Source of the DNA: Aporhodopirellula rubra
Lineage (GTDB): Bacteria > Planctomycetota > Planctomycetia > Pirellulales > Pirellulaceae
Length of the DNA: 64,000 bases
Direction of reading: 5' to 3'
Assembly (NCBI RefSeq): GCF_014192335.1
Contig: NZ_JACHXU010000004.1
Span: forward strand, 310,001-374,000
The position numbers and the translations under genes are program-made. Below are positions 18,206-26,008 of this stretch, one piece after another. How positions within the stretch are numbered: the stretch's first letter is position 1; each line of letters starts with the position of its first letter. Under the pieces are notes generated by a model. That model saw nothing but the letters and a program-made list of their open reading frames with translations, did not search any database and was not told the DNA's origin.

Positions 18206-19132
18206 TCACGGTTCCGGTTTGAGGTGCCGAATAATGAATTCAGCGGCGAATTGTTGGATCTCAGGCAACGTCGGCTGCAGATTCTTGCCTTTGAAACTGT
18301 GGCCGCCGTCCTTCACGACCAACATCTCAACATTCGCGTCAATCTTCTCGGCAACCTCGAGCATGTACTGCGACGTGGCGATCGGCAACACCGTATCGTT
18401 ATCGCCGTGCAAGATCAGAACTGGAGGTGATGACATCGTGAGATACTCCACCGGACTGAGCAGTTTTGCCATATCCTGTTTCTCTTCATACGGGCCACCC
18501 AAAATAGGCGCGAACTTCGCGGAGTCCTCGAACGCACTCCCTTTGAACAAATCAACTCGGATAAACGACGTCGCGGGGTAGTAGGACGCGATGCATCGAA
18601 TCGTTGGATCAAAGCCCTCGAGCGATGGGTCACCCGCGAACAGTTTTCCCGGAGCGAGCCCCGTCATCAGCGACAAATGACCACCCGCGGAACCTCCCCA
18701 CACACCGATACGCTCGGGGTCAAAGTGATACAACTCGGCGTTCTTCACCAGAAATCGGGCGGCATCTTTACAATCGACCACGCTATCGAAGGCAGTTGCC
18801 TTTCCGACTCGCGATAATCGGTACTTGATGGTTGCACACGCGATTCCCCGCTCGAGCAGCAATCGGAGGGTTCCGACAAAGGAACTCTTCAACACCGCGT
18901 ACTTGTTTCCACCACGCCATCCGCCGCCATGCGTGTAAAGCATGACAGGCATCGGCTGCGACTGCCTTTCTTTTGGTAAGAACAGAAGCATGTCCAGCTT
19001 CTGACCGTCGACCGTTTTGAAAACGATGTCTTTGACGGTATTAAATTCGGCCAATTCCTTTTCAGGCGAACTGGCGGGCGTCCCAGCAACGCAGGTTGCC
19101 GAGAGGCATAGAAAAACAAAAAGACTTCGCAT
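18206..19132 (-). CDS. Secreted alpha/beta-hydrolase (carbohydrate-esterase-like)
   Basis: 308 residues. Signal peptide at 1-17 (RSLFVFLCLSATCVAG). Oxyanion-hole motif HGGGW, nucleophile elbow GVWGGSAGGHL with the Ser between the glycines, acid HGDNDTVLP and catalytic His in GGHSF: the complete triad of BD-FAE/esterase-lipase family enzymes that cleave acetyl or feruloyl esters from plant or algal polysaccharides. The start at 19132 gives a clean signal peptide; a longer open frame upstream has no signal. It converges with xylR across 41 nt. Next to GH97 and xylA it suggests use of acylated xylan-type polymers, though substrate cannot be read from sequence. Confidence 0.8.
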   Translation of the reverse strand: MRSLFVFLCLSATCVAGTPASSPEKELAEFNTVKDIVFKTVDGQKLDMLLFLPKERQSQPMPVMLYTHGGGWRGGNKYAVLKSSFVGTLRLLLERGIACATIKYRLSRVGKATAFDSVVDCKDAARFLVKNAELYHFDPERIGVWGGSAGGHLSLMTGLAPGKLFAGDPSLEGFDPTIRCIASYYPATSFIRVDLFKGSAFEDSAKFAPILGGPYEEKQDMAKLLSPVEYLTMSSPPVLILHGDNDTVLPIATSQYMLEVAEKIDANVEMLVVKDGGHSFKGKNLQPTLPEIQQFAAEFIIRHLKPEP

Positions 19133-19406
19133 GGTTCTAAATATCGGTGAGTGGGTGCACGTTCTCATCGTCGACCACAGAGACGACAACGCGATCGGAC
19201 GGAACTCCGATTCGTGTCTAAGATCACACGCAGATTCTAGCTCCGCAGAAGAACTCGTGCACGACGAAGGTAGCCGTACAGCCTAATTGCGATCATACCC
19301 ATGCTGACACTGAGCCTCGTTGAAACGGCACACGATTCGCAAACCGCGTCTCGTTCGAGGATGAAGAATCCTCTGTATTCAACGAACACACTCACGGAGA
19401 ACCACA

Positions 19407-20300
19407 GTGGCAAATAAATCAAAAGAACGAGGCAATTCCGACGAGGACCAGCAGCGTCCCGCTCAATCTCAAGACCAGCAACCGGGCAAACAAGACGAAA
19501 TGCAGCCCGAACCGATTAGCACCCGCGATGATTACGTTGGCAGTGGGAAACTACAGGACGAAGTCGCAATCATCACCGGCGGCGATAGCGGGATTGGCCG
19601 CAGCGTCGCGGTGCTGTTTGCTCGCGAAGGAGCCGACGTGTCGATCATCTACCTCAATGAGCATGCCGACGCGAAAGAAACACAACGATTGGTGGAAGGC
19701 GAGGGACGTAAGTGCTTACTGATCCCCGGCGATGTGGGTGATCAAGCTTTTTGTGATCGTGCGGTAGAGAAAACAATCGAGGAATTTGGTCAGCTCGATG
19801 TGTTGGTCAACTGCGCCGCCGAGCAACATCCGCAGAAAGAGATCGAAAGAATTACCGAAGAACAGTTGGTCGATACGTTTCGCACCAATATCTTTTCTAT
19901 GTTCTATCTTTGCCAGGCTGCCGTCCCCTATCTAAAGAAGCAACCAGGCAGTTCGATCATCAACACGACCTCAGTCACGGCATATCGAGGCAGCCCGGGT
20001 TTGCTGGACTATTCAGCAACCAAAGGTGCGATTGTCAGCTTCACTCGCTCTCTCTCACAAAACCTCGTCGATGACGGCATTCGAGTGAACGCCGTTGCAC
20101 CTGGTCCGATCTGGACGCCACTCATCCCAGCAACATTTCCCGCTGAGAAAGTCGCGAAGTTCGGCAGCGACACTCCGATTGGAAGGGCAGGACAACCTCA
20201 TGAATGCGGCGGCTGTTATGTCTTTCTTGCCAGCAAAGACGCGTCGTATATAACCGGACAGGTCCTCCATCCGAACGGCGGCGAAGTCATCAACGGGTGA
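19407..20300 (+). CDS. Short-chain dehydrogenase/reductase, YghA-like
   Basis: 297 residues, starting with GTG. GGAG lies 8 nt before it. The first 45 residues are polar and disordered (Gln/Asp/Pro rich), as in YghA/general-stress-protein-39-like enzymes. The Rossmann motif is TGGDSGIGRS, NNAG-equivalent NCAAEQ, and catalytic YSATK. It should reduce or oxidise an aldehyde or polyol with NAD(P). Members of this subgroup are commonly induced in general stress. It ends at a strong terminator facing the DUF4142 gene. Confidence 0.9.
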   Translation: MANKSKERGNSDEDQQRPAQSQDQQPGKQDEMQPEPISTRDDYVGSGKLQDEVAIITGGDSGIGRSVAVLFAREGADVSIIYLNEHADAKETQRLVEGEGRKCLLIPGDVGDQAFCDRAVEKTIEEFGQLDVLVNCAAEQHPQKEIERITEEQLVDTFRTNIFSMFYLCQAAVPYLKKQPGSSIINTTSVTAYRGSPGLLDYSATKGAIVSFTRSLSQNLVDDGIRVNAVAPGPIWTPLIPATFPAEKVAKFGSDTPIGRAGQPHECGGCYVFLASKDASYITGQVLHPNGGEVING

Positions 20301-20316
20301 TCATTCGCCAAAAAAA

Positions 20317-20347
20317 GGCGGGCACCGGAAGGAGCCTGCCGTCTTTT
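20317..20347 (+). terminator. Rho-independent terminator after the SDR gene
   Basis: GGCGGGC (20317-20323) pairs with GCCTGCC (20334-20340), including one G-T wobble, over a 10-nt loop, followed by GTCTTTTT. A run of A at 20310-20316 would give a T-run in the other direction, so it may serve the convergent DUF4142 gene as well. Confidence 0.82.
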
Positions 20348-20374
20348 TAAAGCAATCCGTCAACCCGCGGTTTG

Positions 20375-21340
20375 CTATCGCGACTCACTTGCAACGCGGC
20401 GTGCAGGAGTGTTTGGCTTGATTGCGTCCATTACCTCGTTGGCCTGCCGCTTGTGCTCTCGGATCGCATCGACAGTCTCTCGGAGCATTTCAGACAGCTC
20501 ACCGGAGGCACGTTTCGATAGAAGCTCGAGCGTGGCCTCCTGCTGAATATGGGACGCTACCAACATCCCCACAAAGGATGCGTCAAACTCATACCCCTGA
20601 CGCTGACGAAGATCTTCTTTCGCCGCATTCGCAATTGCCTCGGACACGTCTCGGTGCATTGCGATCCACGAAACGCCACGCCGCCGAGAGCGATCATTAC
20701 TCAGTTCGCGGTCAATGCTTTCACGTGCGTTCTCGATCGCGTCCTCTGTACGATCTGCGACGCGTTCAACACCGTCCTCCAATCGATCGACAATATTTTC
20801 TAACGGCCGTCTCACTCCATCAGCATCGCGCCGCGCGTCGCGAATGACTTCCCGACGCTCCTCACCTACCTCATCGGCACGGTCTTCCGCGGCGTCGAGT
20901 CGGCGTTGCTGTTCTCGCTCGATTTGGTCAGACGTGCGAGCCCAAGTCGGACGAGTCCGCCATGCCGCCGGGGGTGATAATTTTTCACTGATTTTCTTGT
21001 GGTCTTGAATGACAGTTTCGGCGAGTTTGCGAACCTGATCTGATTGCGTGTGGTCAAGTCCAAACGTGGCGAGATCAATCAGCGACTCCTGATCGACCAT
21101 AACCCAAGCGGCGATCTGTTGGTTCGTCCGATCAGTGACATCACCGTTCCCGCGGCGGCGTTGCGTGCGGTCGGTAGATGTTTGCCGATTCGCATCCACG
21201 TCAACATCCACACCCGATGCACGGACGTCGACGCCAGATGCCCCCGCTTGCACATCAACGTCTTGGGCGACGACGGGTCCCGCCAATGCGAGTGAGAGTG
21301 GAACAACAAGAACCCGTCTTAGTTTGCGATTCAGTGCCAT
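20375..21340 (-). CDS. Secreted DUF4142 protein
   Basis: 321 residues. A signal peptide (1-26, VLVVPLSLALAGPVVAQ) is followed by a Val/Asp-rich low-complexity segment and the DUF4142 helical bundle (WVMVDQESLIDLATFGLDHT and DHKKISEKL). The usual short linker inside the domain is expanded here by about 100 highly charged residues rich in Arg, Glu and Asp, predicted as a coil or helix. AGGA lies 9 nt upstream of the ATG at 21340. DUF4142 proteins (for example exported stress proteins) usually resemble ferritin-like bundles, with function unknown. The adjacent upstream gene ends 53 nt away. Confidence 0.75.
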   Translation of the reverse strand: MALNRKLRRVLVVPLSLALAGPVVAQDVDVQAGASGVDVRASGVDVDVDANRQTSTDRTQRRRGNGDVTDRTNQQIAAWVMVDQESLIDLATFGLDHTQSDQVRKLAETVIQDHKKISEKLSPPAAWRTRPTWARTSDQIEREQQRRLDAAEDRADEVGEERREVIRDARRDADGVRRPLENIVDRLEDGVERVADRTEDAIENARESIDRELSNDRSRRRGVSWIAMHRDVSEAIANAAKEDLRQRQGYEFDASFVGMLVASHIQQEATLELLSKRASGELSEMLRETVDAIREHKRQANEVMDAIKPNTPARRVASESR

Positions 21341-21393
21341 GAGATTGTCCTGTGGTTGATATTCAATTTGCCGAACTTGCCTACGCGGCCGGT

Positions 21394-21693
21394 TCATGAA
21401 TTGGAATGACGGATCGCCGCGACGAGTTCTGCTTTGTTCATCTTACTGCGGCCATCGATATTCAATTCGGCCGCACGATTCCTAAGCTCGTCAACAGTTC
21501 GATCCTCAAGAGAAGTATTGGGATTGCCGGCCCCCTGGGTCCGTTTGTTCGGCGTGCGACCTTCCTCCCGTCGTTGCTTGTTGACAGTTCGCGCTGCGAT
21601 CTCCTCTGCACGATCCTCCGACTTGCCTCGGTCGAGCTGGCTATCCTTGATATGCTCGTACTGTCGTTCGTCTTTGTCTGCCCATTCGGGCAT
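21394..21693 (-). CDS. Small protein with Rho-N/SAP-like C-terminus
   Basis: 99 residues. The N-terminal 60 residues are highly charged. The last 35 (TVDELRNRAAELNIDGRSKM, then NKAELVAAIR) form the two-helix Rho termination factor N-terminal/SAP fold, a nucleic-acid-binding element often found in small stress proteins. The start region is duplicated (see the 15-bp duplication at 21694-21722), giving two GAGAGAA Shine-Dalgarno-like sequences ahead of the ATG. Likely a DNA- or RNA-associated stress protein; no specific function known. Confidence 0.7.
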   Translation of the reverse strand: MPEWADKDERQYEHIKDSQLDRGKSEDRAEEIAARTVNKQRREEGRTPNKRTQGAGNPNTSLEDRTVDELRNRAAELNIDGRSKMNKAELVAAIRHSNS

Positions 21694-21745
21694 GATCGTT
21701 CTCTCTGCGATCGTTCTCTCTGGTTGTTAGATTCACTTCCTGCAA

Positions 21746-22096
21746 TTACGCATCCGTCGCTGAACTGATGTTCGCGGGTTTCGACGGGGTCTCATCACTC
21801 GGAGAGCGGGACTCCCATTGTGCGAGTGTTTTGAACCGGGTACCCAGATCACTCGTGACGGATGACAACGCCCCGCCACGGTGCATTGCACATTCACCAC
21901 ACCGCTCTTTAACGCGGTTTTCGATGTCGGTCATGAGACAGTTTCCTGACGTCGACGAGTAACCACTCATCAGGAGCGTCCGCAAGAGCCCCTCGCGACG
22001 ATCGATCAATTGATCGCCTTCGTTCTTCAACGCCTCGCAGACTAACTCGGATAGCTCGTCCAGCGTCCGTTCAATTTCGGGGTTCGTGTGACTCAT
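21746..22096 (-). CDS. Hypothetical protein with cysteine cluster
   Basis: 116 residues, no recognised family. The N-terminal half is helical and acidic (ERTLDELSELVCEALKNEG). The centre holds NCLMTDIENRVKERCGECAM, giving a Cys-x12-13-Cys-x2-Cys spacing suited to metal or redox chemistry, with a following His. The C-terminus is Ser/Pro rich and probably disordered. It is co-directional with and 52 nt upstream of the Rho-N-like gene, and codon use matches the neighbours, so it is probably real. Confidence 0.55.
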   Translation of the reverse strand: MSHTNPEIERTLDELSELVCEALKNEGDQLIDRREGLLRTLLMSGYSSTSGNCLMTDIENRVKERCGECAMHRGGALSSVTSDLGTRFKTLAQWESRSPSDETPSKPANISSATDA

Positions 22097-22173
22097 GTTC
22101 TGACCCTACCTAGCGCAAGAAAGCAGCGGCGTGCGCGAAGGCACACCGCTCGGATGCAATTCATCGATTGGGA

Positions 22174-22341
22174 TCAAACAACCGGGCCGCGGCGGCCCAT
22201 CAGCAAGCCAATTACAAACAGAACCAAGAACACGAAGAACAACACCTTCGCGATCGTTGCTGCAGTACCGGCGACAACGCCAAAGCCCAGCACGCCAGCG
22301 ATCAATGCGATAATCAGAAACGTCAAAGCCCAGCCCAACAT
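22174..22341 (-). CDS. DUF1328 (YtjA-like) small membrane protein
   Basis: 55 residues. It has the two hydrophobic helices of the DUF1328/YtjA family: [20 protein letters not shown] followed by [20 protein letters not shown], with the C-terminal GRRGPVV. AGGAG lies 7 nt before the ATG. Small inner-membrane proteins of this family are common in stress regulons of soil and aquatic bacteria; their biochemical role is unknown. It lies upstream of the Cys protein and Rho-N genes on the same strand. Confidence 0.88.
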   Translation of the reverse strand: MLGWALTFLIIALIAGVLGFGVVAGTAATIAKVLFFVFLVLFVIGLLMGRRGPVV

Positions 22342-22806
22342 GGCAATCTCCTGGTTTGAAAAGTGGTTAACACGCAGGCGTGAGCTTCACGTCCAACGCG
22401 GTTTGTTTTTCAAACGAAGTAGCGATTCCCGTGCCAATCCAAACGCAATGAAGGCCGTGTAAGCGAAGACAGCGGTTTACCGATACGCACAAACGGTTGC
22501 AGGTAAATAATCGAGCAAACGCCCACCACGTTGACCGCAAAGCAATCAGCAAAGAACCAACCGTTCGCCAAGAGTTGCGGCAGCACTTAACAAAAACTCG
22601 GCGAGATTCGCCTCATCGGCTGGTTCCCATGAGTTCGTGGACGCAGGAAAGAACAGTCCGCCGGTCGACTGCACGACCTACGAACGTCGATCCTTCGGGG
22701 ACACCCACGTGGGCTAAAAGGAATCGACGGCTCACCAGGAGGTCCGGCGGGTCTCGGAGTTCACGACGCCTCGACTTTCGCGGACGGGCACAACTGCGTT
22801 AGCGGT
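22342..22806. other. Intergenic region without a recognised gene
   Basis: 465 nt between the DUF1328 gene and the end of the TolC-like gene. No homology, strong hairpin or repeat was found. It should contain the promoter of the minus-strand small-gene cluster. Confidence 0.4.
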
Positions 22807-24126
22807 TCACCGAGATTGTGCGTTACTGAACGGAGCGCTCGTTGCGTGATCGAGGTCGTCGAGTGCCAAGACAAGATCTTTCTGTAGCGAGATTCGGTTT
22901 CCGCGAATCTCAAAGATTTCCAGTTCCAACGCAAGATCCGTACCGGGTGTCTCTTCGTCGATCTTGATACGTCCTCTCGTTTCATCGAGTCGCTGTTTCG
23001 CCAGCTGCAATTGTTGATCGACAATTTTCAACCGCGCCGCTGCACTGCGGATGTCCAAAACCGCCTGCAAGGTTTCGTTGCGAATCACGACTTCGAGCGA
23101 TTGACACAATTGCGAACATTGTCTGCGTCGCGCGTTTAAGTCATCATCGGATCGGTCTTCCTTGAGACACTGAAAGAGCCCCTTGCTCGCCGTGGCTAGA
23201 GACATTCCCACTCCGGGACTAACGAGTCCCATCAACAGGCGAGCCGCATCAATGTTGCAGCTTCTTAGTTCACGACACAGCACCTGGACCGCACGAAGAT
23301 CGCGGCGTTGAACCAAAGCCGTCGCGACGACTTCCCCCGCCACAATCGGACGGGCTTCCACGGGTAGCGGATCCATCATCACCGCGGTGGCAACTTCCGC
23401 TTCGGCACGACCGGTCAATCGCGAAAGTTCCTGTCGCAGTTTCAATGCATTGAACGATTGCTCGGTCTTCAACGCGACCAGGTCGAACCGAGCCTGACGA
23501 AGCTTCAACGGATCCCCATCAGGAATTTCCAAACGCTCGGCTTGGTCCGCCATCGAGATCAACCTGTCTGCTGTCCCAATCGCTTGTTCGGCGACCGCGA
23601 CGGCTTCGGTCGCAGCGATCAACTTGTGGTAGGCCACTGCAGCGTGAGTCGCATCATCGTACCGACGAGCCAACGCGACTTCTCGCAAAACATTTCGGAT
23701 TAATCGAGCGGAACAACAGGCGTCGGGATCTTTCGGATCGATTCCACGTATCACCGCGTTGACCTCTGCCTCGATCAACGCCGCTTCGGGCGATCGATCG
23801 TATGCCCACTTCATCACTTGGCTTTGCGTGTACATCGCCGGACCGGAAACGATTTCTCCAATCACTCCATGCCCGATGCTCGAGCCGAGGACTTCGACTG
23901 AGGACGGCAAGACTTCTGCGTGCGGGTCGGTGAGGTCGAGGTTTTCGACCGAGTGACCGAGGTCGAGCGACATCATGTCGCTCTCCCCACCGTCATCGGA
24001 AAGTCCAACCCAGCTCAACGGAACACCGAGAGCTTGAGCCGCGGGTGGGGACAGATAACGCCATCCCAAACTCGGGACTACCATCGCGAGTAAGCACAAC
24101 AAACCGAATCGGCGATATTTGCTCAT
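22807..24126 (-). CDS. TolC-like efflux/outer-membrane-related protein
   Basis: 439 residues. An N-terminal signal or anchor segment (GLLCLLAMVVPSLGWRYLS) is followed by a long helix-rich part with heptad patterns: ALIEAEVNAVIRG, AYHKLIAATEAVAVAEQAIG, then DIRSAAARLKIVDQQLQLAKQRLDE near the end. The spacing and the final anti-parallel helices are those of TolC-type proteins, but no clear beta-strand repeats for an outer-membrane barrel are visible. Such shortened TolC relatives are frequent in planctomycetes. Two conserved Cys pairs (ACCSAR; LCRELRSCN) are unusual. No RND or ABC partner genes lie beside it, so its role remains unassigned. Confidence 0.6.
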   Translation of the reverse strand: MSKYRRFGLLCLLAMVVPSLGWRYLSPPAAQALGVPLSWVGLSDDGGESDMMSLDLGHSVENLDLTDPHAEVLPSSVEVLGSSIGHGVIGEIVSGPAMYTQSQVMKWAYDRSPEAALIEAEVNAVIRGIDPKDPDACCSARLIRNVLREVALARRYDDATHAAVAYHKLIAATEAVAVAEQAIGTADRLISMADQAERLEIPDGDPLKLRQARFDLVALKTEQSFNALKLRQELSRLTGRAEAEVATAVMMDPLPVEARPIVAGEVVATALVQRRDLRAVQVLCRELRSCNIDAARLLMGLVSPGVGMSLATASKGLFQCLKEDRSDDDLNARRRQCSQLCQSLEVVIRNETLQAVLDIRSAAARLKIVDQQLQLAKQRLDETRGRIKIDEETPGTDLALELEIFEIRGNRISLQKDLVLALDDLDHATSAPFSNAQSR

Positions 24127-24470
24127 ACGATTTGCTGACCTCCATGTCGAACACCCAAACGATCATCGACCAAATCCCTGTCGACGACAGGCGCCTGCAG
24201 TCTTCCTTGACTCAGAACCGCCTGTGGCAGTCTCTTTCGGTAGGAACCGATCAACCGAAACAGCATTCATAACCGGAGTCGGGTTGTACGGGTTATCAGC
24301 ATGGAAAGTCGCGTGAAACTCAATCGCAACGTTCGGGTCAGATAACCTGTGCGGGTTACGCAAGTTTTTCTAATGAGGAGGGAGGTGCCGGTCCGATAAC
24401 GAGTGATATCGAATTCACCTACGACGATTCGCGGTCTATTGGCCGCGGTTCGCGACACGGGAAATACTCC
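24127..24470. other. Divergent promoter region
   Basis: 344 nt between the minus-strand TolC-like gene and the plus-strand DUF6666-like gene, no gene seen. Short GGGTTA/GGGTTG words recur (near 24280-24360), but not in a regular arrangement. It must contain promoters for both neighbours. Confidence 0.4.
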
Positions 24471-25874
24471 ATGCCTGCTACGAAAACACTGCGTTTAGCC
24501 ACCTTTGCGAAAAAGCACCTCGTGCTCAGCATTGCGTTGCTGATCGCACCGGGATCCATTTCCGCCGTCTCCGCCGAAGGGCCCGTACGGATTCTGCGAA
24601 CGCAACCATCCGCTCGGACGACATGGTCGCCTTCCCGTGTTGATGCGGATGCCGCCGCAGTGACCACCAGGCCCACCAATTCGGTACGGCAATCCTCGGC
24701 CACCCGTATCACCCAAAGAACCTCACGCCCAAACAACGGCGACGTCCGTCAGGTCGGATTCCTGGAAGATCACGGCGCGTGCGGCCCCGTTTGCGACTGC
24801 GGCGAATGCTCCGGCGCGATGCTGCGGGAGCCCGGATGTGGCATGGAAGGCGCCTATCTCGTCGAACCGGGTTGCGGAATCGAACCAGGCTGTGGGCTCG
24901 AGCCCGGCTGCGGACTCGAACCCGGATGTGGGATCGAAACCTACGGTGGTGACATGTGTGGGTGTGATGCCTGCACATCGGGCGTCGGCAGTTGCGACGG
25001 CTATGTATGTGCCCCCGCCTGCCACGTGGACTGCTTCCCACTGTTTTTGCCAATCCTCCATATCGACTGGAACCGATTCGAATTTTTCATCGGAAACCAG
25101 GCGTACCACAACCCGATGAACGATCCAGCCACCGGTGCGGCATCGAGCACCGACAGCGGTAGCTTCGGATTCCAACAGGGCTTCAACGAAGGACGCAACC
25201 TGCGACCTTGGATCGGCCTCGACCTCGCCGCCCAATTCGGACTCCGAGCGACCCAAAGCAATTTGCAAGGCGAAGACTTCACCGACGAACACCGCAATCA
25301 GATCTTCCTCACCGGCGGACTGTTTCGACGCGTCGACTACGGCTTGCAGTACGGTGTCGTGCTCGACTACTTGAACGAAGACTGGTACTACCAAACCGAC
25401 CTGTTGCAACTTCGCGGCGAACTCAGTTGGAAGATGTCCGCCTGCCAAGGATTCGGATTTCAATGGATGGGCGGCGTTAGCGACGATCTCGTGACAACGA
25501 CCGTTCGTGACGAATCGGGTGCGATCTTCAACGGTTCCGAAACGCTCGAAGCAAGCAACCAATACCGTGCCTTCTATCGGTACTCGTTCGGCTCCTCCGG
25601 CGAATGGACATCGTTTCTCGGTGGTACCGATGACGAACACTTCCTCGTCGGATCGGACTTGACGATGCCACTGAAGAACGGATTGTCGATGCGAATCGCG
25701 TCCACATACTTCTCACCTGGCGACGATTCGGTGATCGACAAACACCAAGCCGAAGGATGGAACATGGGCATCAGCATGGTGTACCGCCCTGGATTCGGAA
25801 AACGTTCGAGCCGCTACTGCCGACCAATGTTCGACGTCGCCGACAACGGATCGTTCTTCGTGTTTAGAAGGTGA
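24471..25874 (+). CDS. DUF6666-like exported protein with EPGCG repeats
   Basis: 467 residues. N-terminal export segment at about 20-37 (LVLSIALLIAPGSISAVSAEG). Residues about 98-190 are cysteine-rich (CGPVCDCGECSG; four tandem EPGCG[I/L] hexapeptides at bases 24864-24935 plus a separate EPGCGM). The C-terminal 270 residues alternate beta-strands and aromatic residues (RFEFFIGNQAYHNP, LRPWIGLDLAAQFGLRA, WKMSACQGFGFQWMG), like an outer-membrane beta-barrel. This architecture matches the planctomycete-specific DUF6666 group. The Cys repeats could bind metal or form disulfides on the outside of the cell. Function unknown. Confidence 0.7.
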   Translation: MPATKTLRLATFAKKHLVLSIALLIAPGSISAVSAEGPVRILRTQPSARTTWSPSRVDADAAAVTTRPTNSVRQSSATRITQRTSRPNNGDVRQVGFLEDHGACGPVCDCGECSGAMLREPGCGMEGAYLVEPGCGIEPGCGLEPGCGLEPGCGIETYGGDMCGCDACTSGVGSCDGYVCAPACHVDCFPLFLPILHIDWNRFEFFIGNQAYHNPMNDPATGAASSTDSGSFGFQQGFNEGRNLRPWIGLDLAAQFGLRATQSNLQGEDFTDEHRNQIFLTGGLFRRVDYGLQYGVVLDYLNEDWYYQTDLLQLRGELSWKMSACQGFGFQWMGGVSDDLVTTTVRDESGAIFNGSETLEASNQYRAFYRYSFGSSGEWTSFLGGTDDEHFLVGSDLTMPLKNGLSMRIASTYFSPGDDSVIDKHQAEGWNMGISMVYRPGFGKRSSRYCRPMFDVADNGSFFVFRR

Positions 25875-25922
25875 GAAAAGGTTAACAGACTATCGGGTTA
25901 GCAGGATTACAGGAAACGTAAA

Positions 25923-25999
25923 CCTGCAACCTGCAACCTGCAACCTGCAACCTGCAACCTGCAACCTGCAACCTGTCACCTGTCACCTGTCACCTGTCA
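25923..25999. repeat. Heptanucleotide tandem array
   Basis: Eleven head-to-tail 7-mers: CCTGCAA x7 (25923-25971), then CCTGTCA x4 (25972-25999). Both variants share CCTG-CA but differ in two positions, so the array seems to have expanded in two steps. It lies between the ends of two convergent genes. It has no spacers, so is not a CRISPR array. Confidence 0.95.
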
Positions 26000-26008
26000 C
26001 CTCCAAAC

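Noticed and set aside
25923-25999. Possible CRISPR array
   Set aside because: Seven-base units without spacers and no cas genes nearby.
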